From Reticulitermes speratus (Eukaryota; Arthropoda; Insecta; Blattodea; Rhinotermitidae), in contig JAJKFL010000005.1 in assembly GCA_021186555.1 (NCBI GenBank), positions 11,125,178 to 11,189,177 on the forward strand: a DNA stretch of 64,000 nt, read 5' to 3'. How positions within the stretch are numbered: position 1 is the stretch's first letter; each line of letters begins with the position of its first letter. This document shows, piece by piece, positions 55,833 through 64,000 of the stretch. The notes under the pieces were generated by a model. It was not told where the DNA came from, did no database searches, and worked only from the letters and a program-made list of their open reading frames with translations. Made by a program: the position numbers and the translations under genes.

Positions 55833-58137
55833 GAGTAGGAGAGAAAGAAAGCCAGCAACCTATGACGTAGATTCCTCCGTCTTTTAGAAGTTAACATTCC
55901 ATAAGCTAGTCCACAAATTCCCTGACTTATATAGAACATATATGTAGGTATATTACCACGCCATTGGACCAGAAAAATCAACATCATATCATCACAACTG
56001 ACGTGTCTGAAATCTACGCCTTGGTTTCCCTCGTGTTCCATTCTCTTCAGAACTACCTACTAAAATTTTGTATGCAGTTCTCATCATTAAATTAAGTGAT
56101 ATATTACCCCCCCCCCCCCCATCTCTTTCCACTTGAATTTTTATCCCAATAATATTCTTATTTTTTTGAAGAGTACAAATTTTGACGCGTTTCTTTAAGA
56201 AAATCTATACTCTAATTACTATCCTACATATTTTTTGCTTTTCGTTTAGAGCAAGTATTCGGCACGCATAAAAAGAACAAGTCAATTGTGCCTTTATTTC
56301 AGCGTATTTTAATTTTGACACTTTTAGATAAGAGATGGCACGAAAAAAGATCCTGAAATAAATGTGACGTGCATTCTATGCATTTATCTGCTGGCGACTG
56401 ACTTCCTAAATGCGACTTTTTATTTTTTACTCTTTTTTCAGAATACTTGGCGAAATTGTTAAATATTCCTTTGGTATTTCCAATATTCCATTTCAGTGCT
56501 GTATTCTAGTGACGTCAAACTACATTAAAAAATCAAACTCCATTTTCCCTGCATCTCCTCCTAGACCAAAAGTCCTCACTGGCGTCTAGTATAGTGCCTG
56601 CATTTCTGCTTTAAAATGTAGGAGAAAGCTCTGACGAAATGTTTCTCTATAGCCAGCCATCACACAAAGGCCCGTGACTAATGAGAACATAATGACGTTA
56701 GGTATATATTTAGAAAAATCGTAAATTATGAAGTCTAGAACTTACACGTGAAGGAAATATGAGCGCATAAAACAGCCTTGATATCTGTGTGTTCTATGAC
56801 AACTTTTACATTGCGTTACTCCTGTTTTGGTTTCAAGAAGGCGATATCACTCAGAAAAGCTTTTAAAATATGCTTCACGAGACATTAAGAAATACAGGGA
56901 CGAATAAGGCTGTTCCATGAGCTCAACAGCCTAAGCAGTTGATTTGTAAGAGTCCTTGTTTGAACTAATCATACAATGAGTTATGCACCCAGCAATTAGA
57001 CTTAGCATTACTAGTGTTGATATATCTTTGGTAATTGCTCGGTTTGTATTTCGGAGAGGTTATCTTCTAATCTGACTCCTTTTTCTAACGATTTTGAGCA
57101 GTCCAATGTGCAGCCGAAGTCTGTCACATGAGACCTACATTCGTATAAAGAACCACCGTTTCATTCTAAACCATTAAGCATTCAAGAGTCATAATCAGTC
57201 TCTGGCTTGATTCCAAGTTATAAAAATACTTTATATAGGTGAAAAAATTTTATAAATAATCTAAAACCAAAAGTCAGACTTCAAATACAATTTTTGGCTG
57301 ATAATCTAGTTTGATATATGTTATTGGAGTAAAGTATTAACTTCTTCCAAATGTAATTTTACTTCCTATGTCTTCGCCTCAAACCAAAACTAATACAGGC
57401 GGCAAATAATTTCGGTTCCTTACGGAAGCGTCTTTAGGAATGTCACAATAATCTGGCTTCAGCAGTAATTTATAATGCCTTTGAACTCTAATTTTGATGG
57501 TAGTTTGCCTGCCCAACATACAAACGCAACTATTCTTAAGTCCATGTTTTCAGTGCCTGATGGAAGTTGGTGTAAGGCTTCAGTCTTCGGCCAAGTTACA
57601 CTCCACAAATTTTCATCAGACACAGTGACGGATGTGACCCTGTTTGAACACAGGATCTTTTGACTAAGTTGCATTAATTCTTTCATGCGAATGCTGGGAC
57701 AGTAACTTGAGACTGACCATGACCTCCGACATCCTTCTATTTCGCAGTAACTGAAAATTTGAAGTAAGAATTTGGAAGGAGGCAGTACTACCCTGGCCTA
57801 GGATGGAGTTCTCGGAGAAGTAGAATCTTGTTTCTGTCTCATAATTCTCATCATATCCAAAAGGTAGCTGGCGCACCTTTACAGCGAGTGAAGCTAGATA
57901 CATGTTTGTCTGGTGCTGAAGTTTCGAACGAGGGGAAATTTAACACCACTTGTTACACTCTTTTATGGTTTTGCACTTTGGCTAAATATTTGCAGAAAAG
58001 TCCTTCTTGATGAGCTGATGTTCACTCGGTTAATCAAAAGGATCCCCACACTTTACACAACCGGAAATTTCGCAAGATCCAGCCACATGTCTATCCAAGC
58101 CACTTGAATCCAGTCCATATTCTTGTATCAAATTTCT
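55833..58137. other. Unannotated stretch
   Basis: No gene recognised. A 14-base poly(C) run lies at 56107-56120. Confidence 0.4.
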
Positions 58138-58323
58138 TTAAGATATATTATTATTATTATTATTCCATTTACACCTAGGTCTTTTAAGCGGTCTACTTCT
58201 TTCACGTTTTGCAATAAAAACCTTGTAGGCCCATGAATTTCTCCTCTCTCCAATTCGTGAAACAGGCACCTCCCATCTCATATTCATTGACTTGATCACC
58301 CTCAGGATGAGGACACAACAAAT
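58138..58323 (-). mobile_element. Decayed LINE C-terminus ending in an (AAT)n tract
   Basis: The minus-strand frame reads LRVIKSMNMRWEVPVSRIGERRNSWAY then KVFIAKRERSRPLKRPRCKWN. This follows the 'M-K-S-R-R-x-R-W-A-G-H-V-A-R-M-G-E-x-R-N-x-Y' and 'L-V-G-x-P-x-G-K-R-P-L-x-R-P-R-x-R-W' segments of an insect LINE. It passes directly into an (ATT)n run at 58142-58164. It is likely the same broad lineage as the 14.9, 43.6 and 58.8-kb tails. Confidence 0.7.
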
Positions 58324-58337
58324 AAAACAAGACAAGA

Positions 58338-58537
58338 CAAGATCTGCGCTCTTCTGGAATATTACGCAGCCTTGAGTGGTAGTTCTGTACCGACGTTTCG
58401 GGACAACCTCTTGACCCCTGAAAATGGGACCTATAGGTTGTCCCACAACGTCGGTACAGAACTCCCACTCAATGCTGCGTAATATCCCAAAAGAGTGCAG
58501 ATCTCATCTATATCGCGGCAGAAGCCTGAAATCACTC
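58338..58537. mobile_element. Foldback family 1, both arms
   Basis: Near-palindrome centred around 58420: GATCTGCGCTCTTCTGGAAT at left and, in reverse, the same at right (ATATCCCAAAAGAGTGCAGA). ACCGACGTTTCGGGACAACC faces GGTTGTCCCACAACGTCGGT. The right arm extends further (CGCGGCAGAAGCCTGAAATC) than the left. ACAAGACAAGA lies on both sides (near 58326 and 58540) and may be the target duplication, although the surroundings are CAAGA-repeated. Confidence 0.8.
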
Positions 58538-58820
58538 ACAAGACAAGACAGGCCAGGACAAGACAGGTTTAGCCTGAATGATTGGAAACCACACAACAGA
58601 TTTAATGGCGGCGACCTATCTGCATAAGTCACGTTCAGACAGACAAATGCTGCCTCATGTTGACAATAGCATGATGCATTATGCGCCATTTCTTGTCAGT
58701 CAATAGTCAGTCAGGAGGTCTTTGTTTGGTTATGAGGATAGTTTTCTGTGGCCAGGAGGGCAGTTGAGTATGAAACAAGGCCTTTTCATTATCGAAAGTC
58801 TTATTGATTTAATGCATAAA

Positions 58821-59077
58821 ATGTTTTGGTTGGGAGACCTGATGGGAAAAGACGACTTGGAAGACCTAAGCTTAGATGGGAGGATAATATTAAAATAAAT
58901 CTTCAAGAAGTAGGATGGGGAGGCATGGACTGGATTGCTCTGGCTCAGGATGACAGGTGGCGGGCGTTTGTGAATGCAGTAATGAACCATCGGGGTCCAT
59001 AAAATGCGGGGAATTTCTTGAGTAGTTGAGGACCTGTTAGATTCTCAGAAAGGGCTCTGCTCCATGGAGTTAGTTAC
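58821..59077 (+). mobile_element. Decayed LINE 3' end, second lineage (copy 3)
   Basis: The plus frames read [20 protein letters not shown] then [19 protein letters not shown] and [20 protein letters not shown] followed by a stop. This is the typical C-terminal end of an insect LINE protein. The 3' UTR ends GGGCTCTGCTCCATGGAGTT then AGTTA, shared with 14905-15155. It is the best preserved of the three tails and severely 5'-truncated. Confidence 0.85.
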
Positions 59078-59165
59078 TTATTGATGTAATACGATATAAA
59101 TAATTTGCAGTGAAAATACTGTTGAATGTAGCAAATAAGCTTGCAATATCTGGTGACAAAACGTA

Positions 59166-59560
59166 ATATATATAATAACCATGGCTCAACAGCCCTATAT
59201 GGGCCCGGGCCTCCTCTTGCCTCCTCTTTTCGAGGTTACTAAGTCGTGCGCATTCGTGGCAGTTGGTGACTGGTCAACTGGCCGCGCTACTATTCTATCG
59301 ATCCTGATGTGTCCGCCAGAGCCATCTGGCAGGCAGTCAAGAGACTTGGGCGAGAAATGGAGGCAATTTAGCTTACGCAACATTTTTATTCATGCCCGTA
59401 AGGTTCTTTTACATGCCGTAAATCTACGACATGGGACCGACGGCTTTACTTCCCCTCCGAAGGAAGTGGTGCTCCAGATTTTTATCACCTCGGTCGGCAT
59501 CGAACCCGCGAACCTTGGGTCCAGTGGCGAGCACGCTAACCACTAGTCCACCGAGGTCGA
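59166..59560 (-). mobile_element. tRNA-derived SINE, family E, with shared family A 3' tail
   Basis: The tRNA-like head at the right end, in reverse, has ACCTCGG near the start and CCGAGGT after the B-box, a preserved acceptor-stem pairing. It also has A-box TGGACTAGTGGTTAGCG and B-box GGGTTCGATGCC. The left end carries ATGGCTCAACAGCCC, GGGCC and CCTCCTCTTTTCGAGGTT, the same 3' tail as family A. GGTGACAAAACGT and GGTGACAAAACAT flank it (left about 59153-59165, right about 59561-59573), a 13-bp duplication with one mismatch. Length is about 395 bp. The 121-codon frame inside is spurious. Confidence 0.9.
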
Positions 59561-59573
59561 CGGTGACAAAACA

Positions 59574-61377
59574 TGCTTAATGAAATTTGTTCCTAACGAA
59601 ATAAAGCTTGTATTACTTTAATTATAGGATATGAGAAATAAGAGAATGGACGCAATAGTTATAATTTCGCTAGCAGTTTGCCACATGATATGCCACATTA
59701 AGGTTGTGAGACCTTGGTTATGTTGCAACTTCTGGTAAAACAGCATTATGTCTATTGCACTTTGTTTATTCGGGATTTGTGCAATACAGAAGCATATGTA
59801 ATTAACAGTTCGGCCTTTCCTGCAGAAATTCCGTAACCATTTTCAAGACGGAAAATTTTTTAATCAACAGTCCGATAGAATATTCAGCTACTCGTCGCCG
59901 TCTGCTCAATCGGTGATGGGAAATCCTGGGTCTGTACTGCAGTTGCCGTCATTAAGTTCTCATAAGGACTAAACCTGCCATCAGCCACGAGTATCACGTA
60001 AAAATTCAGAATTATGTACACATAACAATTCATGACACAACGCCCTATTCAAGAAATGTGTTGCATAATCGTGTAGTGTAACAAAGTACAGCTTGTTTCC
60101 ACTCTGAACAAAACGTATTAATGCTTTATTTCATATGACTAAAAGCACATCAATGTATTTCCAGGAATTCTATGTAGAACAAGAATGCAAATTTGTCACT
60201 GGTAATAACTGTTACAATTTTACTTCTTTTTAGTCAGTATTTTTTCCGCTTCTGAAGATATTCCAAACTATCAGAAAGTAAGAGAAGGAAGGAGAAAATC
60301 GCATAAGAAGGGGCTTCATGATTTGTACTCCTCACCAAATGTGGGAGTGATGAAGTTTATTAATGTAATTAGTGGTTTGAATGAAAAGCGTCTGTTTCTT
60401 TGTTGTCGCGGTTGCCGTGTGAAGGTTGCTTGCGCGATAGAACAAACATGAATGTTGTCTCACTTCCGCGACTGATTATTTTGGGTCGTCTTGGCTGACG
60501 TTGGCTGCACTTCTGCCTTGTGAGTGAAACACATCTTGACTTGTCTAATTTTGTTTGCCCCCCCAAAATATACACGGGTAAGAGTTGAATATGAGTGCAA
60601 AAATAAAACTCCTCATTACACATTTTCCAAAAGCGCCTCCTCTTACTTCATCGCTTCTAGGTCCATATATTTCTCACCATTAGACACAGAGAGGAATTTT
60701 CATGGATAGAATGAGAAGAGCTACAAAAAATATAAGGAAACTCGTTAGTCCGGTCGGAATTAAGATCAATTAGAAATTTACAGCTACAGCAAAAAATATT
60801 TCTTGAAAGTTACATTAACTCTGTACAGTAGATGGTAAAGGTAACACATAACAGAAAAGGCCTATGTTAGTTCTTGGGACAATATTTAGAAAGGAAAAGT
60901 GGATTGCAGTCAAAATCGTGAACCAATTCTGAAACGTGTCTAATTTTACAGTCGTCACTGCCTGTAAGACCACCCTGACTGTCTGTCCGCCCAGACAGGC
61001 TCACGAGTGTGTGTCTCCAGTATAGTAATTACATACAACACAATCCACTATTTAGGTTAGAGACAATGCACAATGCTCGCCGTGTAATGACATCTCCACT
61101 CGGCTTGGTGCCTTCGTTTAGCGGCTAGTTGCCCTGTGCCGGGGAGTCAAACAGCCACGGGTGTGTCCAGGAAGCTTTGGTGTGACGCAGCACGTGAAGA
61201 AGAATCTTGAGCTACATGCACGCTGAAAGGACGGAACTTGGAACAATGAATGTGCGAAGTAAAGCAAGTAATATGTAAGGAAATTTCAGATTCATTATCA
61301 TTAAAGAAAAACAGAACATATAAAGTAAATGCAGGTGAGAAACATCTCTGTGCCGAGACAAAATGGCATGTGGAAAG
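59574..61377. other. Unannotated stretch
   Basis: No gene or clear repeat recognised. Confidence 0.4.
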
Positions 61378-61546
61378 AAGTATAGCTCCACCCACTGTTA
61401 AATTCGGTTCTTGTCCACCAAATTACGTCTGACGGAAGAACCCACATATAAACTGACACTGAGGCGGAGAAATTCTTGCCCATTCCTTGAATCAAATCCC
61501 AACCACCCAGCTCGTGGCCGGTCAGTACACTGACTGAGGTATTCAC
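61378..61546 (-). mobile_element. SINE family B (copy 8), diverged
   Basis: TATAGCTCCACCCACTGTTAA at the left matches the tail of other copies. In reverse the right end reads CCTCAGTCAGTGTACTGACC as A-box region and GGTTGGGATTTGATTC as a worn B-box. The body is shortened. Confidence 0.55.
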
Positions 61547-62930
61547 TGCAAGTATTTTGTACATATTAAGCCAATTTATTTGTCCAAGTCGGTGTATAAA
61601 GTACGATTATGGTGAAAAAGAAAGCTTTCATGCTGCAACCACAAATGTGCTCTTTTTTACTAACCCCCTGATGTTGAGGGTGACTGTAGCTAAGTATGAG
61701 GTGTTGGTGAAATGGTGATTGGCAAGTGTAAAAACAAGTACTCGGAGAAGAACACCAATATTGACTGATAAAGGGAAGAGTAATTAAGTATAAACTTCGG
61801 AGCATAGTTCACATAGCACACATATATGCACACATAGTACACATGTAACTTTATTACCAACAAATATACATATGTACAAATAGATATTTTATTGAACACT
61901 GGCCGAAAAACAGATAGGAAGGAACAAGGAGTAACATCACGAATAGCAGAAGTGCTGGCGAACGGGAAGATTATGTGAAAAGAGGTACTTCTTTTTGGGG
62001 TGGGGGGGGGGGTGGCGTGGAAAAATCGCCATATTAGAATGTTCCCAGGCTTCACCGCTCGTTCTTATGACAGGGGGAAAAAGGAAATAAAGAGTTTGGT
62101 GAGAATTAGTGGTTCAAATAAGGGTCGTAAAATTTTATTTACAGGTTAATGATAAAGCACGTAATTTGTGTTGATAATATTGAGGTCTGTATAGAAAGGG
62201 ACAAAGTTTTGAGTATTTGAAATCTGGAGGGCTGGATGAGAAGCATGCGGTAGCAACTTGGAAATTGAGAACTATTTCAGCATTTGGTTGAAGACAGAAA
62301 GAAGCTAAGAAAGCATTTGCCGAGGTGGCCGGTCACAGGACCTTAGGCCTACCTACCGACTTTTAGACAGCAATCCGGCAAATAAGATGATTTGATGATA
62401 ATGAAGATTCCCTGAAATGTCCCTAACACGTGTGCTGTTTCTTAGTTAATAATGAGCATTACATGTCATAGATAATCCATTGCTATTAGAATTACATGAC
62501 AAAATAACCTATAGGCTTGTCACAGGGGATATATCTGTCTTCATTACGTTCCAGTCTGAGTGTAATCTAAATTACACCTGTAATAATCCAGTTTCTACGT
62601 CACAGAGAACACAGACCGTGTCCATCGGAGAACAAATCGGTTAAGTAACTGCATTTATGGTGAAGACCTTGCGAAATACTTTCGTACAGTTTGTGGCAAA
62701 GTATAAAATGTATGTTTTAGGAGTTCAAGTGCGTAAACTACGCGTCTGACAAGCCTGATACTGGTTTTACAATCGTCTTTGTGAGTGCGTGTATGTGTAT
62801 GTCAATTGTTAATCTGCAACTGCATTATAGCTTTGCTGCAACACAACTAGTCGCCGTAACGTTATCTGTAACGCTCCCCAGGTACAAAATCCTGTACTCT
62901 ATTAAGATCTGTATACTAGAGCATACGAAT
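61547..62930. other. Unannotated stretch
   Basis: No gene recognised. A G-run lies near 62002-62012. Confidence 0.4.
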
Positions 62931-62934
62931 CCAT

Positions 62935-63115
62935 ACCAGATGCATACAGTAGGCTAGCCCAACCGGTAGTGAAGAGACTATTATGTATATACTAACAGCC
63001 CATGTTATAGCCTATATATCCTTACCAGATCCGTACTATAGGCTAGGCGAATTGTAGTGAACAGACTGTTGTGTATATACAGAGCAAACAAGCTATATAT
63101 TCTGCAATATGAATG
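62935..63115. repeat. 89-bp tandem duplication, two units
   Basis: ACCAGAT followed by TA[CG]A/TA-type CAGTAGGCTAG, then GTAGTGAA[GC]AGACT and TGTATATAC, occurs at 62935 and again at 63024. The units are diverged by roughly one base in eight by eye. Confidence 0.65.
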
Positions 63116-63444
63116 CAGATATTCGGAATAATTTTCTAACACCAAGTGTCAAAATTGTAATGAGGATTATGAAAAGAGTGCGGCTATATTTACAAGAAAT
63201 GTCCTATAAGAAACATATTTATCATCAAAGATTTTATATTAAATGAAGAAGATGTCTGAAAATTTCATGATGGCATTAGTTCAGACAGTGAATGATCAGT
63301 ACTTTTAATACACTTCGTATTATGAATGCACTAAATTCAAATTTTGGGCCGAAGTACACATTATTTAACTAAGGCTTTCTTGAATTATTGTACCAACAAA
63401 TGCACTAAGACAGTTTTTTCACTGTTTTCTTTATTATTACGATG

Positions 63445-63487
63445 CCCCAATACGCATTTCGGCAGTTATTCTGCCATCATCAGGGGG
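63445..63487 (-). ncRNA. Hammerhead-like motif
   Basis: On the minus strand: stem I CCCC (63487-63484), CTGATGA (63483-63477), one extra T, helix II GGCAG/CTGCC with a five-base loop, GAAA (63460-63457), a stem III of ATG/TAT-type pairs with a two-base loop, T at the cleavage position (63449), then GGGG (63448-63445) closing stem I. The layout is the same as at 3.0 and 37 kb, although helix sequences differ, which is what compensatory evolution would look like. The rest of the element to the right (63488-64000) is not recognised. Confidence 0.5.
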
Positions 63488-64000
63488 TATTTTAAGTGAG
63501 TTTTTACATAGACCAATTCTTTGGTTACGTCATAACAGTGAGTCATTATTTGTTACCATATCGTATAAAATTTTGTAAAATTAGTGGTATTGTTAAGCTG
63601 CTAAAAGTTATTAAATTATTAAAACTTATAAAAATTACAATAAAATCAAGTAGTATATTATACTATCCTCTATAGTATAATTATTAATTAATGGCAGCGT
63701 GGTCCTATTTTCAGCGTGTTCCAGTTATCTGTTGAAATATTAAAAATATATAGAATTAGGGTTATGATAACTGCTATTATTTACATTTGTGTGTGTGTTT
63801 TCGTTGGATTCCAAGTTGAGTTTGGACATACCTGTGTGTTATGTTGTTGGCAGAACCTCCTTTCCTTCTGTCTGTGTGGTGAATGGTATTGATGTTGTGG
63901 TGTACTCTCCTGTTGTTACGTTACGCCTGCGCTGTAGGCTTGGTTGGGGTTGTTTATGAGTTTGAATAGTATGCTCGGTTCACCTAATTGTTGTTCGGGA

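Noticed and set aside
59181-59546. 121-codon plus-strand frame
   Set aside because: Lies entirely within the antisense of SINE family E.
59480-59560. Possible tRNA gene on the minus strand
   Set aside because: The acceptor stem partly pairs, but the sequence continues into a SINE body and tail with a target duplication, so it is a SINE head.
61690-62055. 121-codon minus-strand frame
   Set aside because: Low-complexity, crosses a G-run and shows no domain.

Overview
The window reads as nuclear DNA from a large, repeat-rich insect genome. Base composition is AT-rich, poly(C) and microsatellite tracts are common, most of the sequence is non-coding, and many short repeats derive from tRNA genes or LINEs. 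The decayed LINE tails and foldback repeats resemble those I associate with cockroaches and termites (Blattodea). That placement is an inference from repeat style, not a proven identity.

Only one host protein gene can be supported: an intronless-coding forkhead factor of the FoxB class (17541-18566, + strand). It has a complete forkhead domain, an EH1-like motif and a low-complexity C-terminus. A GC-rich, CCAAT-containing segment about 1 kb upstream, with a plausible splice donor/acceptor pair, may be its promoter and a 5' UTR intron. A compositionally distinct block at 53.2-53.8 kb, rich in homeodomain-type TAATTA sites, is a candidate conserved regulatory element.

The rest is mobile-element landscape. 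A nearly full-length LINE with an open endonuclease/reverse transcriptase frame (11941-14840) has a 5'-truncated sister at 5065-5602 that differs at only 3 of 173 residues, so the family was recently active. Older LINE 3' ends lie at 8.9, 9.2-9.5, 14.9-15.2, 35.2-35.7, 43.6-43.8, 58.1-58.3 and 58.8-59.1 kb. At least four tRNA-derived SINE families are present. Family A has a class II tRNA-like head (six copies) and family B has a 'CTCGGCACTAGATGG' body (eight copies); the others are single copies at 33.5 and 59.2 kb. Two families share the same 3' tail. DNA transposon relics include pogo/Tigger-like elements with TA target sites, a hAT-type element with a perfect 8-bp duplication (34432-34735), foldback elements and small palindromic elements.

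The most interesting non-textbook signal is a set of hammerhead-ribozyme-like cores. Four of them (3.0 kb, both arms of the 37.1-38.0 kb foldback, and 63.4 kb) combine CUGA[U/A]GA, a hairpin, GAAA, a tiny stem III and a complementary stem I. Degenerate relatives of the core recur in an otherwise different foldback family. I saw no rRNA gene, no convincing functional tRNA gene, no CRISPR array and no recognisable retrovirus-like element.
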